Positions 33,677 through 42,826 of a stretch of 64,000 nucleotides of DNA are shown piece after piece. Within the stretch, counting starts at the first letter, position 1; every line of letters begins with the position of its first letter. Origin of the DNA: Streptomyces sp. CHD11. GTDB lineage: Bacteria > Actinomycetota > Actinomycetes > Streptomycetales > Streptomycetaceae. The position numbers and the translations under genes were made by a program. The stretch spans positions 61,859 to 125,858 of the forward strand of contig NZ_JABTTS010000017.1 in NCBI RefSeq assembly GCF_018638295.1, written 5' to 3'. The notes beneath the pieces are model-generated. The model made no database searches. It worked only from the letters and a program-made list of their open reading frames with translations, and was not told where the DNA came from.

Positions 33677-35368
33677 TCACTCGACGCCGATCAGCAGCAC
33701 GGCACCCTGTCTGCCCCCGTGGTAGACCACCGTGTCGACGGCCAGATGCCCCGCACGGACCCTGCCCTCCAGATGGGCGGCGACGGACTCGGGGGCGTCG
33801 TCGCCGAGGACCAGGGTGACCAGTTCGCCGCCGCCCGCGAGCATGCGGTCGAGGACGGCTTCGGCGGTGGCCGTGACGTCCTGGCCGATCACGGCGACGT
33901 CCCCGTCGACCAGACCGAGGATGTCCCCGGCCTGGCAGATGCCCGCCATCGTCCAGGACTGCCGCTCCGCCACGGTCACCTCGGCGTAGCGGGTCGCGCC
34001 CGCCGCCGATGTCATCGACACCACGTCCTCGTCGAAGCGGCGCCCCGGTTCGTGCACGGCGAGCGCGGCGATGCCCTGGATCGCGGAACGGGTCGGGATC
34101 AGGGCCGCCCTGACGCCTTCGGCCCGGACCTGCTCGGCCGCCGCGGCGGCGGTGTGGCGCAGCTCCGCGTCGTTGGGCAGGAGCACGACCTCGCGTGCGT
34201 GCGCCCGGCGTACGGCCTCGACGAGCTCGCCGCTGGCGGGCGGCTCCCCGGGGCGCGCGAGCACGGTCGTCGCACCCGCCTGCGTGTACAGCTCCGCCAG
34301 GCCCTCACCGGGCACCACGGCCACCACGGCCCGCTCCGCACGCTCGCCCGGTGCCCGCCCGGCCCCGGTGGTGTGGACGTCCCCGGCACCGAAGTGGGTG
34401 ATCCGGATCCGGTACGGCCGCCCGGCCTCGACGCCGGCCTCCACGGCGGCGCCGGCGTCGTCGACATGCACATGGACGTTCCACAGCCCGTCGCCGCCGA
34501 CCACGACGAGCGAGTCGCCCAGCCGGTCGAGCCGCTCCCGCAGCCGCGCGACCGCCGTGTCCCCGGCCTCCAGCAGGTAGATGACCTCGAAAGCGGGTCC
34601 TTCGGACTCCGGTACGGCAGCGCCGTCCGCGCACCCGGCCGCGTCGCGGTGCGGGCCCGCACCGGCGTCCACGCGCGCGTGGAGGTCGCGCGGCGTCTCC
34701 CCGGTGAACGTCGCGACGAGTGCCGCGAGCACCGCCACCAGCCCTCTGCCGCCGGCGTCCACCACGCCCGCGCGGCGCAGGACCGCCAGCCGGTCCGGTG
34801 TCTCGGCCAGCGCCGCCCGAGCGCCCTCGTGGGCCGCCCGGGCCACCGCGCCGCAGTCCCCCTCCGCCGCTCCGGCGGCGTCGGCGGCGGCCGAGGCGAC
34901 GGTGAGGACCGTGCCCTCGACGGGGTGTGCCACCGCCTGACGCGCGGAGTCGGCCGCCTGTCGCAGGGCGAGCCGCAGTCCCCGGCCGTCGGCCCGGCCC
35001 GCGGTCTCGTCACCGGCCAGCACCTGGGCCATTCCGCGCAGCAGCTGGGCCAGGATCGTCCCGGAGTTCCCGCGGGCGCCGATCAGTGCCCCGTGCGCCA
35101 TCGCGTGCACCGCGTCCGCCAGGGTCGGCCCCGGCCCGGGTCCGGGGCCCGGATTCCCGCCGGCCTCGTGGCCCTCGAACACCGCCTCCACCGCGGCGGC
35201 CGCCGACTCGACCGTCAGATAGAGGTTGGTGCCGGTGTCTCCGTCCGCCACGGGATAGACGTTGATCGCGTCGATCTCTTCCCGGGCCCGTCCCAGCGCA
35301 TCGAGCGCGAGACCGCACCAGGAACGCACCGCGAGAGCATCGAAGAATGTCTGCGGCACCTGCGCCAC
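33677..35368 (-). CDS. DAK1/DegV-like kinase family protein (FakA-like)
   Basis: The 563-residue protein has an N-terminal DAK2 (DhaL-like) domain with the ATP/Mg site NVYPVADGDTGTNLYLT and GARGNSGTILAQLLRG, and a C-terminal DegV/DAK1-like half ending VDTVVYHGGRQGAVLLIGVE. This is the layout of FakA, which phosphorylates fatty acids bound to FakB. Whether that is its role in Streptomyces is inferred. GTG 35368 was chosen because GGGAGG lies 5 nt upstream; another GTG three codons later is possible. Confidence 0.87.
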   Translation of the reverse strand: MAQVPQTFFDALAVRSWCGLALDALGRAREEIDAINVYPVADGDTGTNLYLTVESAAAAVEAVFEGHEAGGNPGPGPGPGPTLADAVHAMAHGALIGARGNSGTILAQLLRGMAQVLAGDETAGRADGRGLRLALRQAADSARQAVAHPVEGTVLTVASAAADAAGAAEGDCGAVARAAHEGARAALAETPDRLAVLRRAGVVDAGGRGLVAVLAALVATFTGETPRDLHARVDAGAGPHRDAAGCADGAAVPESEGPAFEVIYLLEAGDTAVARLRERLDRLGDSLVVVGGDGLWNVHVHVDDAGAAVEAGVEAGRPYRIRITHFGAGDVHTTGAGRAPGERAERAVVAVVPGEGLAELYTQAGATTVLARPGEPPASGELVEAVRRAHAREVVLLPNDAELRHTAAAAAEQVRAEGVRAALIPTRSAIQGIAALAVHEPGRRFDEDVVSMTSAAGATRYAEVTVAERQSWTMAGICQAGDILGLVDGDVAVIGQDVTATAEAVLDRMLAGGGELVTLVLGDDAPESVAAHLEGRVRAGHLAVDTVVYHGGRQGAVLLIGVE

Positions 35369-35509
35369 CTGCGCCTCCCTGAGCTGCCGACCGTGGCACG
35401 CAGCGTAGACCTCGGGGCCCTGTCCACCGGAAGAGGGAGGCGGCCGGGCCTCTGAGCTGCCATGGTAGTTTCGTGTCACGGGTGCAGCCGTTGTATGCTG
35501 CTCCGGTTG

Positions 35510-35603
35510 CCCGATCCGATCGGGCCTCTCCCCCTGGCAACGCCACTCAGATTCCGCAAGGCTCCCCGGAGCCTGGATTTTGATCCCGGCATGCCGGGAT
35601 CAA
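35510..35603 (+). promoter_or_regulatory. Structured rpmB leader with three dyads
   Basis: Three inverted repeats follow each other before rpmB: CCCGAT/ATCGGG (35510-35524), AGGCTCC/GGAGCCT (35559-35574) and a perfect 24-bp palindrome (35580-35603) whose left half is TTGATCCCGGCA. A -10-like TATGCT lies at about 35493-35498, so all three would be in the transcribed leader. None has a T tract. Confidence 0.6.
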
Positions 35604-35636
35604 CCGTAAGTGCATCTGAAGTCTTTGGAGTGACCC

Positions 35637-35822
35637 GTGGCTGCCAACTGCGACGTCTGCGGCAAGGGGCCGGGCTTCGGCAACAACATCTCGCACTCGC
35701 ACCGCCGTACGTCCCGCCGCTGGAACCCGAACATCCAGCGTGTACGTACTGTGGTCGGCGGGACGCCGAAGCGCGTGAACGCCTGCACCTCGTGCATCAA
35801 GGCCGGCAAGGTCTCGCGCTGA
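35637..35822 (+). CDS. rpmB: 50S ribosomal protein L28 (zinc-binding form)
   Basis: The 61-residue protein starts at GTG 35637 (VAANCDVCGKGPGFGNN) with GGAG about 8 nt upstream. CDVC and CTSC form the four-Cys zinc site, so this is a C+ L28. It reads opposite to its neighbours and ends at a strong terminator. Confidence 0.97.
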   Translation: MAANCDVCGKGPGFGNNISHSHRRTSRRWNPNIQRVRTVVGGTPKRVNACTSCIKAGKVSR

Positions 35823-35864
35823 CGCATTCGCTGAGCGCGCGGCCATACCGGTTTCGCCGCAACG

Positions 35865-35893
35865 GCCGGCCCACTTCGGTGGGCCGGCTTTTT
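35865..35893 (+). terminator. Intrinsic terminator of rpmB
   Basis: GCCGGCCCAC, loop TTCG, GTGGGCCGGC, then TTTTT. This is the cleanest intrinsic terminator in the window. The next 220 bp to thiD are GC-rich and contain no supported gene. Confidence 0.93.
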
Positions 35894-36113
35894 GCTGTGC
35901 GGCGGTGCGCTCGCGGGGGCCGTGGTGGGGTGGCGTGGTGGGGTGGGCCGGGGGTGGTGTGCGCAGCCCGGCGCGTGCGGGGCGCCTCCCCCGCTCCCGG
36001 CTCCGCTCGAACGGGGAGAGGCACGACTGCCCCCGAGAGCGGCAGGGGCACAGGTGATCGGGACGCGTGGGCACGGGGGCCAGACCGGAACCACGCGACG
36101 CGCGGGCATGGGG

Positions 36114-36923
36114 TCAGGGGGATGCGGGCCGTAGGTTCCAGGCGTGGCGCACCGGGCCTATGCCGGTGCCCAGGGGGAAGCCCGCGGCTATCGCTCCGGT
36201 GACGTACGCCTTGGCCGCCGTCGCCGCCTCCGGCACGGTGCGGCCCTTCGCCAGTTCCGACGCGATCGCCGAGGCCAGGGTGCAGCCCGTGCCGTGGGTG
36301 TGGCGGTTGTCGTGCCGGGGGGCGCGCAGCCAGTGTTCCTCGGAACCGTCGGTGAGCAGATCCACCGCGTCACCGGACAGGTGGCCGCCCTTGATCACCA
36401 CCCAGCGCGGTCCGAACTCCAGCACCGCCCGCGCCGCCACGCGCAGGCCGGACTCCGACTCGACCCGTACGCCCGTCAACTGCGCCACCTCGTCCAGGTT
36501 GGGCGTGGCCACGGTCGCCACCGGCAGCAGTCTGGTCCGTACGGAGTCCAGCGCGGAGGCCGCCAGCAGGGAGTCCCCGTGCTTGGAGACCCCCACCGGG
36601 TCGACCACCGCCGGCGCGTCCGTGCCGGCGATCAGGTCGGCCACCGCCTCCACGAGTTCCGCGGAGGACAGCATGCCGGTCTTGACCGCCCGCACCCCGA
36701 TGTCGTCGACGACGCTGCGGTACTGGGCCCGCACCGCCTCCACCGGCAGTTCCCAGGCGCCCTGCACACCGAGGGAGTTCTGCGCGGTGACCGCGGTGAG
36801 CACACTCATGCCGTGCACGCCGAGCGCGAGCATCGTCTTCAGGTCGGCCTGGACGCCGGCGCCGCCGCCCGAGTCGGAGCCGGCCACGGTGAGGACCCCG
36901 GGCGGGGCGGTAGGGCCGCTCAT
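36114..36923 (-). CDS. thiD: Hydroxymethylpyrimidine/phosphomethylpyrimidine kinase
   Basis: ThiD phosphorylates HMP and HMP-P in thiamine synthesis. The 269-residue protein has the ribokinase-fold motifs GSDSGGGAGVQADLKT near the start, DPVGVSKHGDSLL, and HTHGTGCTLASAIAS (anion hole). Its ATG overlaps the thiL stop by 4 nt (ATGA). I saw no TPP riboswitch in front of the pair. Confidence 0.96.
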   Translation of the reverse strand: MSGPTAPPGVLTVAGSDSGGGAGVQADLKTMLALGVHGMSVLTAVTAQNSLGVQGAWELPVEAVRAQYRSVVDDIGVRAVKTGMLSSAELVEAVADLIAGTDAPAVVDPVGVSKHGDSLLAASALDSVRTRLLPVATVATPNLDEVAQLTGVRVESESGLRVAARAVLEFGPRWVVIKGGHLSGDAVDLLTDGSEEHWLRAPRHDNRHTHGTGCTLASAIASELAKGRTVPEAATAAKAYVTGAIAAGFPLGTGIGPVRHAWNLRPASP

Positions 36924-37885
36924 GACTCGATGTCCCCGAAGTGGTCCCAGCCGCCCTGGCTGGTCCAGGGCGCCCCGTCGACCGTCACCTGGGGCAGCGC
37001 CGAGGGGTTGAGCACCTCGCCGATCACCTTCCAGCGGGCGGGGAGTTTCACGTCCGGCGGGAAGGTGGCCACGATCGCGTGGTCCTCTCCCCCGGTCAGC
37101 ACCCACTGCATCGGGTCGACGCCGACGGCCTGGCCGATGTCGTTCATCTGCGACGGGATGTCCACCGCCCCGGAGCGGATGTCGATGCGGACCTTGCTGG
37201 CCTCCGCGATGTGCCCGAGGTCGGCGATCAGCCCGTCGCTGACGTCGCACATCGCGGTGGCGCCGAGCCCGGCGGCGGCCGGTCCCGCGTGGTACGGCGG
37301 CTCGGGGCGCCGGTGCGCCTCCACGAAGGCGCGCGGCGAGCGGAACCCGCGCGAGAGCACCGCGTGTCCGGCCGCGGACCAGCCCAGCCAGCCGGTCACC
37401 GCGACGAGGTCACCGGGCTGTGCTCCGCCGCGGGTGACGGGCTCCTGGTTGCGCAGATCGCCGAGCGCGGTGATCGACACCATGATCGTGTCTCCGCGTA
37501 CGACGTCTCCGCCGACGACCGCCGCCCCGGCCACCTGGCACTCGTCGCGCAGGCCGTCCATCAGCTCGCTCGGCCAGGTCACCGGCAGTTCCGCCGGGAC
37601 GACGAGGCCGAGCAGCAGCGCGGTCGGCACGGCGCCCATGGCGGCGATGTCGGCCAGGTTCTGCGCGGCGGCCTTGCGTCCGACGTCGTAGGCCGTGGAC
37701 CAGTCGCGCCGGAAGTGCCGGCCCTCCAGCAGGATGTCGGTGCTGGCCACGACCCTGCGGTCGGGCGCGGAGACCACCGCGGCGTCGTCGCCGGGTCCGA
37801 CCCGGACCGCCGGGGTGGTGGTGAGACGGGAGGTGAGCTCCCTGATGAGCCCGAACTCACCGAGCTCACCAACAGTGCCCTTCAT
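36920..37885 (-). CDS. thiL: Thiamine-monophosphate kinase
   Basis: ThiL makes thiamine diphosphate, the last step of the pathway. The 321-residue protein starts MKGTVGELGEFGLIREL and has the PurM-like motifs VGPGDDAAVV, DILLEGRHFRRDW, NLADIAAMGA, CDVSDGLIADLGH and GGEDHAIVATF. The frame is open upstream but the ATG at 37885 fits the family. It is divergent from the Lrp-type gene across about 200 bp. Confidence 0.96.
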   Translation of the reverse strand: MKGTVGELGEFGLIRELTSRLTTTPAVRVGPGDDAAVVSAPDRRVVASTDILLEGRHFRRDWSTAYDVGRKAAAQNLADIAAMGAVPTALLLGLVVPAELPVTWPSELMDGLRDECQVAGAAVVGGDVVRGDTIMVSITALGDLRNQEPVTRGGAQPGDLVAVTGWLGWSAAGHAVLSRGFRSPRAFVEAHRRPEPPYHAGPAAAGLGATAMCDVSDGLIADLGHIAEASKVRIDIRSGAVDIPSQMNDIGQAVGVDPMQWVLTGGEDHAIVATFPPDVKLPARWKVIGEVLNPSALPQVTVDGAPWTSQGGWDHFGDIES

Positions 37886-38091
37886 TACCCTTTCGCCCCT
37901 TCTGTACCTGTCCGTGCCCGGTCGCGAGGCTCCGAAGTCCTCGCTACGGTCGATATGACCGTCAACTTCTCTCGTGCCTGTACCCCGGCGCGCAAGGCCC
38001 GGTTCCCGCAGGTCTCCCCGCGGCGAGCGGCGACGCGATACCGTGGCGTTCCTTTTCCCCACATGATCCTCGTGGCCGCCCTGGAGGTTCC

Positions 38092-38325
38092 GTGGTACAG
38101 GCGTACATCCTGATCCAGACCGAGGTCGGCAAGGCGTCGACCGTCGCCGAGCTGATCGGCAAGATTCCTGGAGTCATCCAGGCCGAGGACGTGACCGGAC
38201 CGTATGACGTGATCGTGCGTGCCCAGGCCGACACCGTCGACGGGCTGGGCCGCATGGTGGTTGCCAAGGTCCAGCAGGTGGACGGCATCACCCGCACCCT
38301 GACCTGCCCGGTCGTCCATCTGTAG
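38092..38325 (+). CDS. Stand-alone Lrp/AsnC ligand-binding (RAM) domain protein
   Basis: The 77-residue protein is only the C-terminal effector-binding domain of Lrp/AsnC regulators (VQAYILIQTEVGKASTVAELI, GPYDVIVRAQA, TRTLTCPVVHL) and lacks the DNA-binding part. Such proteins can form decamers and may bind amino acids. GTG 38092 has GGAGG 5 nt upstream. Confidence 0.92.
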   Translation: MVQAYILIQTEVGKASTVAELIGKIPGVIQAEDVTGPYDVIVRAQADTVDGLGRMVVAKVQQVDGITRTLTCPVVHL

Positions 38326-38339
38326 CCCCCGTCTACCCT

Positions 38340-38855
38340 GTGCCGGTGAACTCCTTCCGTCACCGGCGAACCGTACTGTCCGCCCTCTCCGCGCTCGCGG
38401 TGCTGATCACCGCCGTGGGCTGTTCCTCAGCAGACGACAGCGCGTCCGCGGCGGTTCCCGACCCGGACGCGAAGGTCACCCAGTTGTGTCAGGACCTGGA
38501 CAAGGCCCTGCCGGCGAAGGTGGACGGTGAGAGCCGCGACGATCCCGAACCCGCGTCCGAACTGACCGCGGGCTGGGGCGGCGTGGCGATCATACTGCGG
38601 TGCGGCGTCGAACGACCCCCGAAGATGGCCGATCCCGAGGTGGCCAACGGGGGCGACGCCGACGCGGTGCCGGGCGGGGTGGACGGCGTGGACTGGCTCA
38701 TGGAGCGGCGGGACGACGACTTGTACCACTTCACCACCGCCAACCGCGAGGCCTATGTGGAGGTCCGGGTGACCGACGGGCGGGACAGCACGGGGGTCCT
38801 GATCGATCTCGCCCCGGCCGTGAAGGAGGCGATCCCCGAGGGGATCGCCTCCTGA
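38340..38855 (+). CDS. DUF3515-type lipoprotein
   Basis: The 171-residue protein has a basic start, a hydrophobic stretch (TVLSALSALAVLITAV) and a lipobox-like AVGC, so it should be lipidated at about Cys28 and face outward. The rest matches the DUF3515 family as I know it; function is unknown. Start codons GTG 38340 and GTG 38346 are both possible, as neither has a good ribosome site. It follows the Lrp-type gene by 14 nt, so the two may be co-transcribed. Confidence 0.85.
   Translation: MPVNSFRHRRTVLSALSALAVLITAVGCSSADDSASAAVPDPDAKVTQLCQDLDKALPAKVDGESRDDPEPASELTAGWGGVAIILRCGVERPPKMADPEVANGGDADAVPGGVDGVDWLMERRDDDLYHFTTANREAYVEVRVTDGRDSTGVLIDLAPAVKEAIPEGIAS
38825..38852. terminator. Terminator embedded in the last codons of the lipoprotein gene
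   Basis: GGAGGCGATCCCC and GGGGATCGCCTCC are an exact 13-bp inverted repeat that ends right at the stop codon of the lipoprotein gene, which converges on ddl. The last residues (KEAIPEGIAS) are encoded by the stem. Confidence 0.75.
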
Positions 38856-38900
38856 GACACGCGCGAGGGCACGCACGGACCGTGAACGTGCGTCCGCCGC

Positions 38901-40061
38901 TCAGCGCAGTCCGGTCGGCCGGCGCAGTGCCGCCTGCACCAGCCGGTCCACCAGCTCCGGGTAGCTCACCCCGGTGGCCTGCCACATCTGCGGGTACATC
39001 GAGATGGGGGTGAAGCCGGGCATGGTGTTGATCTCGTTGATCACGAACTCGCCGTCCTCGGTGAGGAAGAAGTCCGCGCGCACCAGTCCCTCGCAGGACG
39101 CCGCGTCGAACGCCTCGACCGCGAGCCGGCGCACCTCGGCCGTCTCCTCCCCGGTGAGCGGCGCGGGCACGATGCCGGGCGTGGAGTCGATGTACTTGGC
39201 CTCGAAGTCGTAGTACGCGTGCGCGTCGGGCGGCGGGATCTCGGCGGGCACCGAGGCGCGCGGGCCGTCCTCGAACTCCAGCACGCCGCACTCGATCTCG
39301 CGGCCGCGCAGTGCCGCCTCCACCAGGATCTTCGGGTCGTGCCGCTGCGCCTCGGCGATCGCCTCGTCCAGGCCGGAGAGGTCGTCGACCTTGGTGATGC
39401 CGATCGACGAACCCGCGCGGGCGGGCTTCACGAACAGCGGCCAGCCGTGCTCCCCGGCGAAACCGATGATCTTCTTGCGGGCCGCGGACTCGTCCTGCTC
39501 CCACTCGCGCGGCCGGATCACCAGGTACGGGCCGACCTTGAGCCCGAAGGAGGTGAACACGCGCTTCATGTACTCCTTGTCCTGGCCGACGGCGGAGGCG
39601 AGCACGCCCGAGCCGACATAGGGGACGCCGGAGAGTTCGAGGAGGCCCTGGAGGGTGCCGTCCTCGCCGTAGGGGCCGTGCAGCACCGGGAAGACCACGT
39701 CGACCTCGCCCAGCGCCTTGGGCACCGAGCCCGGCTCACTGTGCACGACCTCACGGTCGGCGGGGTCCACGGGGAGCACCACGGCGCCTTCCGTGGACTC
39801 GGCGATCTCGTCCACGCTGGGGGTGCGGCGGTCGGTGATCGCCATGCGTTCCGGCTCGTCGGCGGTGAGCGCCCAGCGGCCGTCCTGGGTGATGCCGATC
39901 GGCAGGACGTCGTACCTGGTCCGGTCGATGGCGCTGAGGACGGCGCCGGCGGTGACCACGGAGATCCCGTGCTCGGAGCTGCGCCCGCCGAACACGACGG
40001 CCACACGCGGCTTGCGGGGCGGCTGCTGTCCGGGGCTCTGGGGGAGGTTCTCGGTGCTCAT
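38901..40061 (-). CDS. ddl: D-alanine--D-alanine ligase
   Basis: Ddl joins two D-Ala for peptidoglycan synthesis. The 386-residue protein has VVFGGRSSEHGISVVTAG, the substrate-binding HGPYGEDGTLQG, ATP-grasp VKPARAGSSIGITKV and the metal site FVINEINTMPGFTPISMYP. The Tyr in VGQDKEYMKR/YYDF region is of the D-Ala type rather than D-Lac type as far as I can judge. ATG 40061 follows family length. Confidence 0.96.
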   Translation of the reverse strand: MSTENLPQSPGQQPPRKPRVAVVFGGRSSEHGISVVTAGAVLSAIDRTRYDVLPIGITQDGRWALTADEPERMAITDRRTPSVDEIAESTEGAVVLPVDPADREVVHSEPGSVPKALGEVDVVFPVLHGPYGEDGTLQGLLELSGVPYVGSGVLASAVGQDKEYMKRVFTSFGLKVGPYLVIRPREWEQDESAARKKIIGFAGEHGWPLFVKPARAGSSIGITKVDDLSGLDEAIAEAQRHDPKILVEAALRGREIECGVLEFEDGPRASVPAEIPPPDAHAYYDFEAKYIDSTPGIVPAPLTGEETAEVRRLAVEAFDAASCEGLVRADFFLTEDGEFVINEINTMPGFTPISMYPQMWQATGVSYPELVDRLVQAALRRPTGLR

Positions 40062-40143
40062 ATCGCGATGAGAGTACCCGCTGGCACAGCCGGGAGTCAG
40101 TGCCCGCAACGCCGCGCGTGGGCCGAACGGCGGGGGTCCTCGC

Positions 40144-41154
40144 TCAGCGTCGTTCCGGCTTCGCGCTGCGCGACATGAGCTCCTTGACGGCGACCACCGG
40201 GGGCTTGCCCTCGTGCACGATGGCGACGACCGTCTCGGTGAGCGGCATGTCGACGCCGTGCCGGCGGGCCAGATCCAGTACCGACTCACAGGACTTGACG
40301 CCCTCGGCGGTCTGCTTGGTGACCGCGATGGTCTCCTGCAGCGTCAGTCCCCTGCCGAGGTTGGTGCCGAAGGTGTGGTTGCGGGAGAGGGGCGAGGAGC
40401 AGGTGGCCACCAGGTCGCCCAGGCCCGCGAGTCCGGAGAAGGTCAGCGGGTCGGCGCCGAGCGCGACGCCCAGCCTGGTGGTCTCGGCGAGGCCGCGGGT
40501 GATGAGCGAGCCCTTGGTGTTGTCGCCGAGTCCCATGCCGTCCGCGATGCCGACGGCCAGTCCGATCACGTTCTTCACCGCGCCGCCCAGCTCGCAGCCG
40601 ATGACGTCGGTGTTGGTGTACGGGCGGAAGTACGGGGTGTGGCAGGCGGTCTGCAGCCGCTGGGCCACCGCCTCGTCGGTGCAGGCGACCACGGAGGCGG
40701 CGGGCATCCGGGCGGCGATCTCCCGGGCCAGGTTGGGGCCGGTGACCACGGCGATGCGGTCGGTGCCGACCTTGGCGACGTCGTCGATCACCTCGCTCAT
40801 CCGCATGGCTGAGCCGAGTTCGACGCCCTTCATCAGGGACACGAGGACCGTCCCGGGCGCGAGCAGCGGTGTCCACTCGGCGAGGTTGCCGCGCAGCGTC
40901 TGCGAGGGCACGGCGAGGACGGTGAAGTCGGCGCCCTGCGCGGCCTCGGCGGCGTCCGCGGTGGCCCGCAGGTTCTCCGGGAGTTCGACGCCCGGCAGGT
41001 AGTCGGGATTGGTGCGGGTGGAGTTGACCGCTTCGGCGACTTGGGGACGCCGTCCCCACAGCACCACGTCGCAGCCCGCGTCGGCGAGGACCATGCCGAA
41101 GGCCGTCCCCCATGATCCGGTGCCGAATACGGCCGCCTTGACCGGCTTGCTCAC
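40144..41154 (-). CDS. gpsA: Glycerol-3-phosphate dehydrogenase [NAD(P)+]
   Basis: GpsA makes sn-glycerol 3-phosphate for phospholipids. The 336-residue protein starts at GTG 41154 (VSKPVKAAVFGTGSWGTAFG, Rossmann GxGxxG), and has LMKGVELGS, KNVIGLAVGIADG (catalytic Lys) and GLGDLVATCSSPLSRN. The start overlaps the plsC stop by 4 nt (GTGA), coupling two phospholipid genes. Confidence 0.97.
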   Translation of the reverse strand: MSKPVKAAVFGTGSWGTAFGMVLADAGCDVVLWGRRPQVAEAVNSTRTNPDYLPGVELPENLRATADAAEAAQGADFTVLAVPSQTLRGNLAEWTPLLAPGTVLVSLMKGVELGSAMRMSEVIDDVAKVGTDRIAVVTGPNLAREIAARMPAASVVACTDEAVAQRLQTACHTPYFRPYTNTDVIGCELGGAVKNVIGLAVGIADGMGLGDNTKGSLITRGLAETTRLGVALGADPLTFSGLAGLGDLVATCSSPLSRNHTFGTNLGRGLTLQETIAVTKQTAEGVKSCESVLDLARRHGVDMPLTETVVAIVHEGKPPVVAVKELMSRSAKPERR

Positions 41155-41948
41155 GTGCCCAGCCCTTCTTCCCTCACGGTGGGCGCGGCGTCCCGCGTCG
41201 GGTCCTGCCGCGTCTGCCTGTGTGTCTTGCCGCGCTGCTCGATCCGCTCCCGGCGCGGGTCGTAGGGCGTCTCGGGGGCCTTCTCGCCGCGGATCAGCTC
41301 GAGTTGGCGGGTGACGGCCGCCATGATGGCCTCCGTCGCCTCTTTCAGCAGTTCCGGGGTCATCTCCCGGTCGTAGAAGCGGTCGAGGTCCACCGGTGGT
41401 CCGGCGAGCACCCGGCTGGTCTTGCGCGGCAGCAGGCTGGGCTTCCTGGCGTAGGGCGGCAGCAACTCGTTGGCGCCCCACTGGGCGACCGGGATCACGG
41501 GGCACCTGGTCTGCAGCGCGACGCGCGCGGCACCTGTCTTGCCGGTCATGGGCCAGCCGTCCGGGTCCCGGGTCAGGGTGCCCTCGGGGTAGAAGGCGAC
41601 GCATTCGCCGCGTTCCACCGCCTCGATCGCGGCGCGGAAGGCGCTGAGCGCGTCCGAACTCTCGCGGTAGACGGGGATCTGGCCGGTGCCGCGCATCGCG
41701 GTGCCGATGAATCCCTTGTTGAAAAGCCCGCTCTTCGCCAGGAATCGCGGAACGCGTCCGGTGTTGTACTGAAAGTGGCCGTAGGCGAAGGGATCGATGT
41801 GCGAATTGTGGTTCACCGCGGTGATAAAGCCGCCCTCGGCCGGAATGTTCTCCATTCCGCGCCAGTCCCGCTTGAGCAGAACCACCAGCGGAGGTTTGGA
41901 GATCACCGCGGCGAAGCGGTACCAGAAGCCGATTCTGCGGCGCGGCAC
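41151..41948 (-). CDS. plsC: 1-acyl-sn-glycerol-3-phosphate acyltransferase
   Basis: PlsC adds the second acyl chain to lysophosphatidic acid at the membrane. The 265-residue protein has the HX4D motif NHNSHIDPFAYG, FLAKSGLFNKGFIG, the EGTLTRD motif and PVIPVAQWGA. GTG 41948 was chosen because GAGGAAGG lies upstream; the open frame extends further without support. It is followed directly by gpsA. Confidence 0.93.
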   Translation of the reverse strand: MPRRRIGFWYRFAAVISKPPLVVLLKRDWRGMENIPAEGGFITAVNHNSHIDPFAYGHFQYNTGRVPRFLAKSGLFNKGFIGTAMRGTGQIPVYRESSDALSAFRAAIEAVERGECVAFYPEGTLTRDPDGWPMTGKTGAARVALQTRCPVIPVAQWGANELLPPYARKPSLLPRKTSRVLAGPPVDLDRFYDREMTPELLKEATEAIMAAVTRQLELIRGEKAPETPYDPRRERIEQRGKTHRQTRQDPTRDAAPTVREEGLGT

Positions 41949-42178
41949 GATTACACCTTCCTCTTCCGACCTTGTCGCATGACAGGCCCAGCGCCCGGAC
42001 CCGGGGGCCGGACGGGCCGCACAAGTGTCGCCCCGAGCCGCCGGTCTGTCGAGAACACCGTACGCCCGCCCGTCTCCCACCACCGCCCTCGCAAGGAGCT
42101 TCGCACCCCTCCCCCGGCCCCGTTCCCACCCCGTGCTCCGGGTGACAATGGCCGCGACAAGAGAGGGACGTAACACTC

Positions 42179-42817
42179 GTGCAGTGGACCTTGGTGGTAC
42201 CCCTGAAGCCGCTGGCCCAGGCCAAAAGCAGGCTCTCGGACACCGCGGACGACGGGCTGCGTCCGGGCCTCGCGCTCGCCTTCGCCCAGGACACGGTGGC
42301 GGCCGCGCTGGCATGCCCGGCGGTGCGCGACGTGGTGGTCGTCACCAACGACTCCCTGGCCTCCCGCGAGCTGGCGGCGCTGGGCGCCGACATCCTCACC
42401 GACCAGCCGCGCGACGGACTGAACGCGGCGCTCGCGCATGGCGCGGCCGCGGCGGGTTCCTCCCGTCCCGGGGCATCCGTCGCCGCACTCAACGCCGATC
42501 TGCCGGCCCTCCGTCCACCCGAACTGGCCCGTGTTCTCGATTCGGCGGCCGCGTTTCCGCGCGCTTTTCTCGCCGATGCCGCCGCTTTCGGTACGACGTT
42601 GCTGGCCGTGAGCCGGGGCGGGGAATTGCGCCCCTTCTTCGGGTCCGGATCCCGGGCCCGGCACCGGGCGTCCGGGGCGGTGGAACTGTTCCCGGGGGCG
42701 GTGGATTCCGTACGGCAGGACGTGGACACCGGGGACGATCTGCGGGCGGCGCTGGCCCTGGGGGTGGGCCCCCGCACGGCCGCGGTCGCCGCGCGGCTGC
42801 TGACAACAGAGCAGTAG
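42179..42817 (+). CDS. cofC: 2-phospho-L-lactate/phosphoenolpyruvate guanylyltransferase CofC
   Basis: CofC/FbiD activates the phosphorylated C3 acid with GTP in coenzyme F420 synthesis. The 212-residue protein starts at GTG 42179 (VQWTLVVPLKPLAQAKSRLS), with GAGAGGGA upstream, and has VVVTNDSLASRELAALGAD and the metal site SVAALNADLPALRP. It is divergent from plsC. In actinobacteria the substrate is probably PEP; that is from the family. Confidence 0.9.
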   Translation: MQWTLVVPLKPLAQAKSRLSDTADDGLRPGLALAFAQDTVAAALACPAVRDVVVVTNDSLASRELAALGADILTDQPRDGLNAALAHGAAAAGSSRPGASVAALNADLPALRPPELARVLDSAAAFPRAFLADAAAFGTTLLAVSRGGELRPFFGSGSRARHRASGAVELFPGAVDSVRQDVDTGDDLRAALALGVGPRTAAVAARLLTTEQ

Positions 42818-42826
42818 GCTGCCGTC

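Noticed and set aside
36900..38100. A TPP riboswitch controlling thiL-thiD
   Set aside because: The upstream region of thiL lacks the conserved TPP-riboswitch core, such as CTGAGA and the downstream ACCTGATC-like segment.
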